From contig DATKOD010000001.1 of assembly GCA_035524755.1 (NCBI GenBank), forward strand, positions 1 to 28,902: 28,902 nt of DNA, read 5' to 3'. Position numbers and translations under genes: made by a program. Of this stretch, positions 19,811 through 26,655 are shown piece by piece (position 1 is the first letter of the stretch; each line of letters starts with the position of its first letter). Source of the stretch: JAGOPO01 sp035524755. GTDB lineage: Bacteria; Patescibacteriota; Minisyncoccia; 2-02-FULL-40-12; GWA2-44-9. Below the pieces are notes generated by a model. The model ran no database searches. It saw nothing but the letters and a program-made list of their open reading frames with translations, and was not told the DNA's origin.

Positions 19811-21691
19811 ATGTACGTCATCCGGGTAGTCCCCCTCGTCGCACTCCCCCCGAACGTTCCTCAGACACTGGATTATTTCTGGCCGACTCCCCTGCTCCGG
19901 GGCGTGATCGTCCGCGCATGGCTCGGGCGCCGGATCGTCATCGCGGTGGTCATGGCATCCACCGACGTCCGACACAGCAAGCTCGCGGTCAAACGGGCGG
20001 GGTATGAGCTCAAGAAACTCAACGGGGTCATCACTGAGCTCCCACAGCTCACCGAACCGCAGCTTGCTCTTGCCGAGTGGCTGTCGCAACAGTATGCCGC
20101 CGGCGCGGCGACGTCGATGCGCTCCGTAGCGCCACCGTTCATCGGCAAACGCGGGTCATCGCTCGTGATCCCGCGGAGCGAGGTTTCTGGAGCATCGCCG
20201 GCGTCCGTGCGACTGATGCTGACCGGACCCGGGCAAGCCCGCGCGGAGATCGAACGCGTCCTTGCATCCGCCGGATCGGGTCAGGTCGCGCTCATTGTTC
20301 CCGAAATCGCCCTCGCAGAACGGTTCTCGTCGTTCCTCGCAGCGTATCATCCCCTGATCGTGCACAGCGACCTGTCTTCGAAGGCATTGCTGAACGCACA
20401 TCGGAGCGTCTGCTCAGGCGATGCACGCCTTATCATCGGGACTCGGGGAGCACTTGCGCTTCCATGGAAGTCGCTGGCCGTCGTCATCATGGAGGATCCA
20501 CAGCATGAGGCGTACAAGAGCGAACGGGCTCCGCGGATGAATGCCGCAGATGTCGCACGTGAAGTCGCGCGCCTCAACGGAGCGCAATGCATCTACCTTG
20601 CACCGTCGCTGACCGTCGTGCAGCGGTATCTTGCGGATCGTCATGTGCTTGACGTAACTGACCAGCGCAAGGCATCCCCGCGCATCGATGTCGTGTCGAT
20701 CACCGAGGAACAGCGGAACGGGAATCGCTCATTGTTATCCCGCACAGCCCAGTCAGCGCTTGAACAGGCAGTCGAGTCCCGCAGGCCGGTGCTCGTCTAT
20801 TCCTCCCGGCGCGCGTATGCGACCGCGATCAGGTGCCGGTCATGCGAGGCCGCGGTCATGTGCACGACCTGCGGCATCCCCATGCGTCTCCACCGGACCT
20901 CCGAGGACATGCTCGTTTGTTACCACTGCTCAGCGTTCATCCGCGTACCACGCATGTGCCCGACCTGTGCGACCGGGACGCTGCGTGCGGCAGGACTTGC
21001 AGGCAGCCAACGGTTGGCTGAAGCGGTCGAACGCATCACCGGTGAGCGTCCGCCGGTCCTGGACTCCGATCTCGTCAAATCCACGTCCGATGCACGCGGG
21101 ATATGGCATGCGTTCGAGGACATGCGGACACCGGTCCTGGTCGCGACCCAGATGGTCTTCGCCTACCGCTACGAGCGCACGTTCAAAACGATCATCGTAC
21201 CGCATGCGGATACACTGGGTTCGGACGCGGATTTCCGCGCGTCCGAACGCGCGACCTGGCGGTTCGAGAAATTGCTCGATTTCTCGCCCGAGACGATGAT
21301 CGTTCAGGCATGGGAACCTTCAGCGGTCGCGATCCTTTCGGACCCCGGCGCACGCGATTCCTGGTTCCGGAACGAACTGGATGACCGTCGTGCATTGGGC
21401 TGGCCGCCGTTTACGCGGCTGGTCAAATGTACGGTCGCCGGACGTATCCGTACCCGGACTTCCCGCGATGCAACGGTCGCCGCGGAGCGCCTCCGGCAAG
21501 CCGTCTCGCACGAACGGCTGGCAGGGACCGAAATCATCGGTCCGGTGCCGTCGCTCCTGGAGCACGCGAACGGTATCTGGTCACATCACATCCTCATCAA
21601 GACATCCCTGTCCGGCCGCTCGCTGGCACAGTTCTTGCGCTACGTCCCCCCGCACGTCGTCGTGGACGTTGACCCGAGGTCTATTGCGTGA
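19811..21691 (+). CDS. priA: Primosomal protein PriA homolog with degenerate helicase motifs
   Basis: PriA is a 3'-5' helicase that reloads the replisome at collapsed forks. Family identity rests on the N-terminal DNA-binding region, VALIVPEIALAERFSSF (159-175), LIIGTRGALALP (207-218), eight zinc Cys in four CxxC pairs (342/345, 351/354, 370/373, 383/386), and DFRASERATW late in the protein. The ATPase looks dead. The Walker A segment is TGPGQARAE (138-146) instead of TGSGKTE, so the Lys is lost. Walker B is MEDPQH (227-232) instead of DEEH. The QxxGRxGR motif is absent. At 626 residues it is about 100 shorter than usual. It probably acts as a structural fork-binding factor. The nearly leaderless ATG has no SD. 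Confidence 0.88.
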   Translation: MYVIRVVPLVALPPNVPQTLDYFWPTPLLRGVIVRAWLGRRIVIAVVMASTDVRHSKLAVKRAGYELKKLNGVITELPQLTEPQLALAEWLSQQYAAGAATSMRSVAPPFIGKRGSSLVIPRSEVSGASPASVRLMLTGPGQARAEIERVLASAGSGQVALIVPEIALAERFSSFLAAYHPLIVHSDLSSKALLNAHRSVCSGDARLIIGTRGALALPWKSLAVVIMEDPQHEAYKSERAPRMNAADVAREVARLNGAQCIYLAPSLTVVQRYLADRHVLDVTDQRKASPRIDVVSITEEQRNGNRSLLSRTAQSALEQAVESRRPVLVYSSRRAYATAIRCRSCEAAVMCTTCGIPMRLHRTSEDMLVCYHCSAFIRVPRMCPTCATGTLRAAGLAGSQRLAEAVERITGERPPVLDSDLVKSTSDARGIWHAFEDMRTPVLVATQMVFAYRYERTFKTIIVPHADTLGSDADFRASERATWRFEKLLDFSPETMIVQAWEPSAVAILSDPGARDSWFRNELDDRRALGWPPFTRLVKCTVAGRIRTRTSRDATVAAERLRQAVSHERLAGTEIIGPVPSLLEHANGIWSHHILIKTSLSGRSLAQFLRYVPPHVVVDVDPRSIA

Positions 21692-21697
21692 CATAAT
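21669..21697 (+). promoter_or_regulatory. Leaderless promoter of def inside priA
   Basis: TTGACC (21669-21674), 17 bases, CATAAT (21692-21697) with TG at 21689-21690. The -10 ends exactly 7 bases before the def ATG at 21704; the -35 and most of the spacer lie within priA codons. Confidence 0.8.
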
Positions 21698-21703
21698 CGA
21701 CCT

Positions 21704-22198
21704 ATGGAACTCACCGTGCTGCCCGATCCAATCCTCACGCACACCAGCCGCGCACTCACGCCCGCGGAACTTCGGGATGGACGCTACGCCGGTCTCATCA
21801 CGAAGATGCGTGAAACAATGAAGACCAATAACGGCGTCGGTCTCGCTGCGAACCAGGTCGGCGAAGACATCGCCCTGTTCGTCATCGATGAGAAGCTTGC
21901 CGAAGAATACAAAGCACCGAGCGTGTATGCGAATCCCGAAATTTCTGAGTACGGCAAGGACATCGATACCCTTGAAGAAGGCTGTCTCTCCATCCCGGGC
22001 TATTGGGCGCCGGTCAGACGCGCGAAGAAGATCATGTTCAAGGCGCTCGATGAGCATGGCGACCGCATCAAATTCCGTGCACGCGGGATGCTCGCCCGCG
22101 TCCTCCAGCACGAAACGGATCACCTTCGCGGCGTGACGATCCGCGAACGGAGCGTGAAACCCGCAACTCATCAGAAAAAGAAAACGCTCCGGTCCTAA
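21704..22198 (+). CDS. def: Peptide deformylase
   Basis: This 164-residue metalloenzyme removes the N-formyl group from nascent chains as they leave the ribosome. All three motifs are intact: GVGLAANQVG (44-53), EEGCLSIPG with the Cys ligand (Cys94), and QHETDH with His136, Glu137 and His140. It is followed by fmt, which makes the formyl group it removes, though a minus-strand gene separates them. The ATG at 21704 coincides with the predicted transcript start and has no SD. The stop codon lies in the loop of the hairpin at 22186, shared with the convergent gene. Confidence 0.97.
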   Translation: MELTVLPDPILTHTSRALTPAELRDGRYAGLITKMRETMKTNNGVGLAANQVGEDIALFVIDEKLAEEYKAPSVYANPEISEYGKDIDTLEEGCLSIPGYWAPVRRAKKIMFKALDEHGDRIKFRARGMLARVLQHETDHLRGVTIRERSVKPATHQKKKTLRS

Positions 22199-22213
22199 TG
22201 GACCGGAGCTTCC
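22186..22213. terminator. Bidirectional terminator with both stop codons in the loop
   Basis: A perfect 10-base stem, GCTCCGGTCC (22186-22195) with GGACCGGAGC (22200-22209), closes a TAAT loop. The def TAA (22196-22198) and the opposing gene's TAG (22197-22195) overlap at the loop. An A-rich run precedes the stem for the minus direction; the plus tail is short. Confidence 0.85.
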
Positions 22214-22461
22214 TGCTGGGGAGTCACGGTTCTTGCTTCGACGGCCTGTGTGAAGCTCGAGACCATGAGGCCGATGACCAAGACGACCGCGAGCATTCCG
22301 ATGGCCAGACCACCGCAGGTCATCAACGCCGTGCCCAGGTGTGCGACCGGGCTGGGTCGACGCTGGCCCCATCCGTGCATCCAGAGGACGAGCCCCGCGA
22401 TGACCAGGCACATGGCACACCAGAACATGAGGCGCAACGAGTCGGGAAACAAGAACGGCAT
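22195..22461 (-). CDS. Small integral membrane protein, 88 aa
   Basis: This is an unrecognised 88-residue protein with two hydrophobic helices (about 8-28 and 42-68), a short Arg/Pro-rich loop between them, and a polar C-terminal tail. The loop's positive charge suggests it is cytoplasmic, with both termini outside. The ATG at 22461 is 5 bases from a GGAGG SD; the in-frame ATG at 22509 lies in the -35 and is rejected. It has a strong promoter that overlaps the divergent fmt promoter, and it ends in the shared def terminator. It belongs to the SD-led small-gene class, wedged between two housekeeping genes. Confidence 0.7.
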   Translation of the reverse strand: MPFLFPDSLRLMFWCAMCLVIAGLVLWMHGWGQRRPSPVAHLGTALMTCGGLAIGMLAVVLVIGLMVSSFTQAVEARTVTPQQEAPVH

Positions 22462-22466
22462 GTCCA

Positions 22467-22509
22467 CCTCCCGGGTTGATGTTTTAGCACGATTGGCTAT
22501 GATGGTCAA
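22467..22509. promoter_or_regulatory. Divergent overlapping promoters, small membrane gene and fmt
   Basis: Minus strand: TTGACC (22509-22504), 17 bases, TG (22489-22488) and TAAAAC (22486-22481), then GGAGG from 22471 (10 bases on). Plus strand: TTGATG (22476-22481), 16 bases, TATGAT (22498-22503), ending 9 bases before the fmt ATG. The -10 of each overlaps the -35 region of the other. Confidence 0.75.
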
Positions 22510-22511
22510 AT

Positions 22512-23495
22512 ATGTCCCTGATCATCAATGTCCCCCGGGGGATGGACCGGGTCGTCACCTCGGTCCAGCACCGGCTCCGTCTCGTCCTCTTCGGCACTCC
22601 CCGGTTCGCCGTCCCGTCGCTCCGACGACTTGTTGCCGACGGCTGGCCGGTCGAGCTCGTAGTCACCGCGCCCGATAAACCCGTCGGTCGTCGCGGTGTG
22701 CTCACTCCATGCGCGGTGAAGTCCGCTGCTCTGGAGCTGGGTCTCCCGGTCCGGACACCCGTGTCGCTGAAGGACGATGATTTCTGGCATGCATTTTCTG
22801 AGTTGCGTCCGGATCTGTGCATCGTCGCCGCGTACGGCAAGCTCATCCCGAAACGATACTTGGATGTGCCGCGCCTGGGATTCCTGAACATCCATCCCTC
22901 GCTGTTGCCGTTGTATCGCGGGCCCTCGCCGATCCAGTCGGCCATCCTTGATGGTGCATCGCGGACCGGCGTCAGCATCATGCTGCTGGATGAAGAGATG
23001 GATCACGGACCGATCCTGGCGCAGGAATCATGGGACATCCCGTCAGGATTCGATGCGCCGGCTTGTGAAACGGAACTCGCCGGCATCGGGGCACGTCTTC
23101 TAGCGGATTCACTTTCCGGATATGCCAACGGTTCGATCATCCCACGGCCGCAGGACCATAGCACCGCGACATTCACGAAGAAGTTCACGCGCGACGACGG
23201 CCGTCTGGCATGGGACCGGCCGGCAGTATCGGTTAGCAATCGTGTTCGTGCGTTGTCGACGGAGCCAGGCACCTGGACGACCTGGAACGGCGCGGTACTG
23301 AACATCGTAGCCGCTCATCCGATCTCTGGCAGTGCGGCTATCGGTGCGGTCGTGAAGTCGGACGGTGCAGTCGGCATCGGTTGCCAAGACGGTATTCTTG
23401 TGGTAGAACTCGTTCAACCGGAAGGCGGCAGAGTCATGGATGCAGCCGCATTCGTGAATGGCCATCCGGAGTTCATTGGAAGCGAGGTGGTGTAG
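22512..23495 (+). CDS. fmt: Methionyl-tRNA formyltransferase
   Basis: This 327-residue enzyme formylates initiator Met-tRNA using 10-formyl-tetrahydrofolate. Motifs are RLVLFGTPRFAVPSL (23-37), the catalytic NIHPSLLPLYRGPSPIQ with Asn127 and His129, and MDHGPIL with Asp164. The C-terminal tRNA-binding barrel is present from ~210. The annotated ATG at 22512 adds about 20 residues before the usual start, but the promoter -10 ends 9 bases before it and no SD supports a later start, so the extension appears real unless the ATG at 22542 is used. Its stop shares one base with the murB start. Confidence 0.95.
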   Translation: MSLIINVPRGMDRVVTSVQHRLRLVLFGTPRFAVPSLRRLVADGWPVELVVTAPDKPVGRRGVLTPCAVKSAALELGLPVRTPVSLKDDDFWHAFSELRPDLCIVAAYGKLIPKRYLDVPRLGFLNIHPSLLPLYRGPSPIQSAILDGASRTGVSIMLLDEEMDHGPILAQESWDIPSGFDAPACETELAGIGARLLADSLSGYANGSIIPRPQDHSTATFTKKFTRDDGRLAWDRPAVSVSNRVRALSTEPGTWTTWNGAVLNIVAAHPISGSAAIGAVVKSDGAVGIGCQDGILVVELVQPEGGRVMDAAAFVNGHPEFIGSEVV

Positions 23496-24568
23496 TGAAC
23501 GTCGAGTTCGACGTCCCGCTGTCTTCGAAGACTTCATTCGGCGTCGGTGGTCCTGCAGCCTTGTGGTTCGATGCCACGCCAGCATCGCTTCCGCACGCAG
23601 TGCAGTTCGCGCGTCGCGTCGGAGGTCCGATCCTCGTGCTGGGCAGCGGCACGAACGTTCTGGTGAGTGACGACGGGTGGCCCGGTACGGTAATCCACGT
23701 GGGATGCGCGGAGCCGTCGACACCGCCGTCAGCCAGGAACCTGCCCGACGGCGGCGTCGAAGTCGTCGCATCCGCATGTACGCCGTTGGATGCGTTCGTC
23801 GCACACACGGTACGGTACCAGTGGCAAGGCCTCGAATGCCTGTCGGGCATCCCCGGTTCCGTCGGCGCAGCGCCGGTGCAGAACGTGAGCGCGTACGATC
23901 AGCGGATCTGTGAGGTCATCACATCCGTACAGGCTTTCGATCTGACGGAACAGGTCTGGCGGACGTTCACGCGCGGAGAATGCATGTTCGGATACCGCAC
24001 GAGCGTCTTCAGTCAACCGCAGAACACTGACCGGTACGTCATCACGCAGGTGACCATGCGGCTGATCCGCGGCGGTGACCCATGCCGCACCCACCCGGAT
24101 ATCAATAAGAGCACGGGTCCCTGCGCGACCGTGGGCATGGTCCGCGAAGCCGTACTCCGGGTCCGCCACCGGAAAGGGATGCTGCTCGGCTCACATGACT
24201 CGTTCGCATCAGCCGGCTCGTTCTTCAAGAACCCGGTGATCCCCGCGGATGAGTTCGAGAGATCGTTCGACGCAGATACGATCATGATGGGTGCAAACAA
24301 GTGGTGGTGGCCGACTGCGTCGGGCATGCGAGTTTCGGCAGCACACCTCATCGAGAGGGCCGGCTTCGCGAAGGGATATGCCCGAGGCAAGGCCGCCATC
24401 TCGTCGAAGCACACCCTGTGCATCGTGAATGCCGGAGGCGCATCCGCTACCGACATCGTCGGACTGGCCCTCGAGATCCAGGATGCCGTAGCATCACGGT
24501 TCACCATCATCCTGGAGCCCGAGGTGCGCCCCATCGGGTTCCCTAGCTATCCGCTTCTCCGTAGCTGA
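23495..24568 (+). CDS. murB: UDP-N-acetylenolpyruvoylglucosamine reductase
   Basis: This 357-residue FAD enzyme makes UDP-MurNAc, the second committed step of peptidoglycan synthesis. FAD-binding motifs are TSFGVGGPA (13-21), VLGSGTNVLVSDDGWPG (48-64) and CLSGIPGSVGAAPVQNVSAY (115-134). The catalytic Ser is in SAGSFFKNPVI (Ser242) and the C-terminal Glu is in EPEVRPIG (Glu343). The length and the single long central domain fit the type I form. It starts at GTG 23495 in a one-base overlap with the fmt stop (TAGTG), with a GAGGTGG SD just upstream at 23484-23490, so it is coupled to fmt. Confidence 0.95.
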   Translation: MNVEFDVPLSSKTSFGVGGPAALWFDATPASLPHAVQFARRVGGPILVLGSGTNVLVSDDGWPGTVIHVGCAEPSTPPSARNLPDGGVEVVASACTPLDAFVAHTVRYQWQGLECLSGIPGSVGAAPVQNVSAYDQRICEVITSVQAFDLTEQVWRTFTRGECMFGYRTSVFSQPQNTDRYVITQVTMRLIRGGDPCRTHPDINKSTGPCATVGMVREAVLRVRHRKGMLLGSHDSFASAGSFFKNPVIPADEFERSFDADTIMMGANKWWWPTASGMRVSAAHLIERAGFAKGYARGKAAISSKHTLCIVNAGGASATDIVGLALEIQDAVASRFTIILEPEVRPIGFPSYPLLRS

Positions 24569-24573
24569 CCTTC

Positions 24574-24600
24574 GCGCACCCCTTGCGGGTGCGCTTTCTT
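24574..24600 (+). terminator. Rho-independent terminator after murB
   Basis: Arms GCGCACCC (24574-24581) and GGGTGCGC (24587-24594) enclose CTTGC and are followed by a T-rich tail. The loop and 3' arm contain TTGCGG (24583-24588), a candidate -35 for efp. Confidence 0.9.
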
Positions 24601-24611
24601 TGTGATACCAT
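24583..24611 (+). promoter_or_regulatory. efp promoter overlapping the murB terminator
   Basis: TTGCGG (24583-24588), 17 bases, TACCAT (24606-24611) with TG at 24603-24604. The predicted start leaves about 5 bases before the ATG at 24623, and no SD is present. Confidence 0.55.
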
Positions 24612-24622
24612 ATGCGACTGGT

Positions 24623-25189
24623 ATGTCGCTTGCCGTCAACGATCTCAAACCCAAGACGTATTTCATCTTCGAGGACCAACCGTGCGTGGTCCTGGAGACG
24701 CATCACCTGAAGATGCAGCAGCGCCGCCCGGTGGTGCAGACGAAATTCCGTAACCTCCTCTCCGGAAAGCACCTGGAGCGGAACTTCGCGCAGTCGGATG
24801 TCTTCGAAGAAGCCGACGTGAAACGCGAGAGCGTCAAATTCTTGTACGAGCACCGCGGTCAGTTCTGGTTCGTCAGCCCGACCGACGCATCGAAGCGTTT
24901 CGAGCTCGATGCCGACATCATCGGGGACCAGGCGAGATTTTTGAAGCCGAACACGGTGCTCGAAGCATTGTCCTGGAACGATGATGTCATCAATGTCTCG
25001 CTGCCCATCAAGATGACCTTCAAGGTCGTCGAGGCGCCGCCCGCCATCCGGGGTGACACCGCGACCGGCGGCTCCAAACAGATCAAACTGGATTCGGGTG
25101 CGACCATCAACGCCCCCCTGTTCATCCAACAGGGCGAGGATATCGTCATCAACACCGAGACCGGCGAGTACGTGGAACGCGCGAAGTGA
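24623..25189 (+). CDS. efp: Elongation factor P
   Basis: This 188-residue three-domain translation factor relieves ribosome stalling at polyproline stretches. Domain I (1-~64) opens VNDLKPKTYFIFE. The KOW-type loop that reaches the peptidyl-transferase centre reads LKMQQRRPVVQTK (29-41). Aligned by eye, the residue matching E. coli Lys34 is Gln33, followed by Arg34 and Arg35, so lysylation (EpmA type) is impossible at that site. Domains II and III follow, ending with the signature IKLDSGATINAPLFIQQGED and VINTETGEYVERAK. The ATG at 24623 matches the family N-terminus. Its stop abuts the stop of the convergent gene. Confidence 0.96.
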   Translation: MSLAVNDLKPKTYFIFEDQPCVVLETHHLKMQQRRPVVQTKFRNLLSGKHLERNFAQSDVFEEADVKRESVKFLYEHRGQFWFVSPTDASKRFELDADIIGDQARFLKPNTVLEALSWNDDVINVSLPIKMTFKVVEAPPAIRGDTATGGSKQIKLDSGATINAPLFIQQGEDIVINTETGEYVERAK

Positions 25190-25212
25190 CTACTTGGCGC
25201 CGAGTTTCTCTT
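25179..25212. terminator. Bidirectional hairpin with abutting stop codons at its tip
   Basis: GCGC-G-AAGT (25179-25187) pairs with ACTT-G-GCGC (25192-25200), with one G-G mismatch, around GACT. The efp TGA (25187-25189) and the opposing TAG (25192-25190) sit at the tip with no base between them. A T/C-rich stretch follows on the plus strand. Confidence 0.6.
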
Positions 25213-25408
25213 CTTCGATGACCTGCTGCGGAGGCACCCGGTGCTCCGGCGGGATCTCGTGCGTCGGGATCCTTTCTTCCTCGACGGGTTCCTCGGCGGG
25301 CATCAGGGGATTCGAATCACGCTGGATGCGGCCGAGTTCCGCCTGCGTCTCCAGCTCCTGCGCCGCCTCCACCATGACCTCACGCGGTGATTTGTTTGTT
25401 TTCGTCAT
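25190..25408 (-). CDS. Small hydrophilic acidic protein, 72 aa
   Basis: This is an unrecognised 72-residue protein with no hydrophobic core: the first ~30 residues could form one charged helix, and the rest is Glu/Pro-rich and probably disordered. It starts 14 bases after the stop of the upstream membrane gene and may share its mRNA. A TATCCT element (25420-25415) also lies exactly 7 bases before its ATG at 25408, as in the leaderless genes. No SD is seen. Function unknown; low complexity limits any family call. Confidence 0.6.
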   Translation of the reverse strand: MTKTNKSPREVMVEAAQELETQAELGRIQRDSNPLMPAEEPVEEERIPTHEIPPEHRVPPQQVIEEEKLGAK

Positions 25409-25414
25409 GTCTTC

Positions 25415-25420
25415 AGGATA
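25415..25420 (-). promoter_or_regulatory. Possible leaderless -10, gene at 25408
   Basis: TATCCT on the minus strand ends 7 bases before the ATG. There is no convincing -35 or TG extension, so read-through from the upstream gene is equally possible. Confidence 0.35.
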
Positions 25421-25422
25421 CC

Positions 25423-25968
25423 TCAGTCCCGGGATTTTGCATGCATGAACGGCATGATGACGACCGCGGCAACCGCCCAGAGCCACAACGCCCGCTGACC
25501 CGCGAGGAAGGGCAGCAGCGAACCGAACGTGGACTGGGCCAATTGGGGCGGCACCAGCGACGTCGAGATGCTCGCCAACAGTCCCATCTGCACCAGTGAG
25601 ATGAGCACGACCTGGAACATGGAAATCTCTCCGAGCGTCATACGCGTACGCATCGCCGAGTGCGACAGCAGGAGGAACACGAGCAGATACCATCCGAGGA
25701 ACAAGAGTACCGCGGCGTACGGGCGGACCGGGTCATTGAGCCGTCCGGAGAGCATGTCCAAAAAGGGGAACAGCACCGTCAGGACGTACGCGACGTAGAT
25801 GGACAGCAGCGATACGAGCGCCTTGGTCTTGCCGACGGAGAGTCCGTAAAGCACCAGTACCACGAATACCATCGCGACGAACAGGCCGCGCGGCTGTTTG
25901 AGCGCATCCCCCACCCCGGCTAATTGCTGGAGCCGCGAAACATCGATGAGGTTCGCGAGCTTGTCCAT
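25423..25968 (-). CDS. Multi-pass membrane protein, 181 aa
   Basis: This is an unrecognised 181-residue protein with about four to five transmembrane helices (roughly 28-45, 50-68, 84-102, 115-135 and 155-173) and a short amphipathic N-terminus. The C-terminus is short and polar. It starts 4 bases after the stop of the upstream membrane gene, with no SD, so it is the second gene of a minus-strand unit. A CvpA-like topology is conceivable, but I see no diagnostic motif. Transport or envelope maintenance roles cannot be distinguished. Confidence 0.72.
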   Translation of the reverse strand: MDKLANLIDVSRLQQLAGVGDALKQPRGLFVAMVFVVLVLYGLSVGKTKALVSLLSIYVAYVLTVLFPFLDMLSGRLNDPVRPYAAVLLFLGWYLLVFLLLSHSAMRTRMTLGEISMFQVVLISLVQMGLLASISTSLVPPQLAQSTFGSLLPFLAGQRALWLWAVAAVVIMPFMHAKSRD

Positions 25969-25972
25969 GTCG

Positions 25973-26293
25973 TTATCTCGTCAACAACGCGATCATGAAT
26001 ATCACCACGAGTGCAATGACCAGCGTTCCGCCGGTCACACAGAGCAACGTCCCCGCTTCCGCCTTCTTGCCGTCGGCGAGCAGCTTCGCCGGTTGCCACA
26101 GCACGAGCGACCCGGTGATAAGCGCGGAAACAACGAGCAATAACAGCATGAGCATCGGCCCGGCGGCCCCCGTCATCGGTTTATCGCCGAACAGCCGTTG
26201 CGCGTTACTGAAAAACACCGCGATGACGAGCACGTACGCGATGACGCCGACCGCGTTGCGAACGCCGCTTTTGACCAATGAAGAATAGTTCAT
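25973..26293 (-). CDS. Small multi-pass membrane protein, 106 aa
   Basis: This 106-residue protein has an N-terminal polar stretch and three transmembrane helices (about 13-29, 46-64 and 82-104). A conserved-looking ITGSLVLWQPAKLL segment with DGKKAEA follows the second helix. Proteins of this pattern occur widely in Parcubacteria-type genomes as hypotheticals; I know no function. The ATG at 26293 is exactly 7 bases after TATGCT (26305-26300) with no properly spaced SD, so it is probably leaderless. The in-frame ATG at 26308 lies upstream of that -10. It heads the three-gene minus unit to 25190. Confidence 0.7.
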   Translation of the reverse strand: MNYSSLVKSGVRNAVGVIAYVLVIAVFFSNAQRLFGDKPMTGAAGPMLMLLLLVVSALITGSLVLWQPAKLLADGKKAEAGTLLCVTGGTLVIALVVIFMIALLTR

Positions 26294-26299
26294 GGCTCC

Positions 26300-26342
26300 A
26301 GCATACACTTTTGTGGAATAGTGAGTATACTGGCATCGGAGG
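26300..26342. promoter_or_regulatory. Divergent promoters, leaderless membrane gene and SD-led small gene
   Basis: Minus strand: TATGCT (26305-26300) ends 7 bases before the ATG at 26293. Plus strand: TATACT (26326-26331) is followed exactly 7 bases later by GGAGG (26338-26342). The pair shows both initiation classes side by side. -35 boxes are weak in both directions. Confidence 0.55.
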
Positions 26343-26346
26343 GATT

Positions 26347-26619
26347 ATGGAACCACTGGAGAAAGTGTCGCCGCAGGAGTTCCTTGCCGCCGGTCAGACG
26401 TACCTTACTGAACGATGCAAGATTGACCAGGGTCGCATCGTCTGCAAGGCCTGCGGAACGGGGATCCGTGAGTTCACCGTCCCCGTGTCCGTGCACTTCG
26501 CTCTGCCGGGCTTCCCCGACTGCACCGGCTCTGGGCAGGTCAGGGCGCTGCCCGTCCCCTACTGCCCGACATGCGAAGGAGAACCCCGGAAGAGGTCGTC
26601 ATGCATCCATATCCAGTGA
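26347..26619 (+). CDS. Small zinc-ribbon-like protein, 90 aa
   Basis: This is an unrecognised 90-residue protein. An N-terminal ~25 residues of helical character precede a region with Cys in KACG, FPDC and PYCPTCEG contexts, consistent with one zinc site made by the CxxC pairs at about residues 36/39 and 76/79. The segment between the pairs is beta-like and aromatic. The ATG follows GGAGG by 4 bases and the -10 lies directly before that. It is a single-gene unit ending in the hairpin at 26624. It resembles the Cys-rich small proteins at 548, 1824 and 3087 in organisation but not clearly in sequence. Confidence 0.68.
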   Translation: MEPLEKVSPQEFLAAGQTYLTERCKIDQGRIVCKACGTGIREFTVPVSVHFALPGFPDCTGSGQVRALPVPYCPTCEGEPRKRSSCIHIQ

Positions 26620-26623
26620 CTGC

Positions 26624-26655
26624 AGCCCGCCGACGTCCGGCGGGCTATCCTTTGT
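26624..26655. terminator. Hairpin terminator shared by convergent genes
   Basis: AGCCCGCCG (26624-26632) pairs with CGGCGGGCT (26638-26646) around a 5-base loop, with a short T-containing tail on the plus strand. The dnaJ stop codon (26647-26645) lies in its 3' arm. Confidence 0.8.

Noticed and set aside
25300..25330. tRNA-like TTCGAATC string
   Set aside because: It lies in frame inside the small minus-strand gene 25190-25408, and no acceptor stem, anticodon stem or D-arm can be drawn around it. I found no tRNA in the window.
26290..26644. Missing CTD-II of dnaJ in another frame
   Set aside because: The minus-strand frames downstream of the dnaJ stop show no DnaJ-like motifs, and the region is occupied by an SD-led plus-strand gene, so a simple frameshift is not supported.
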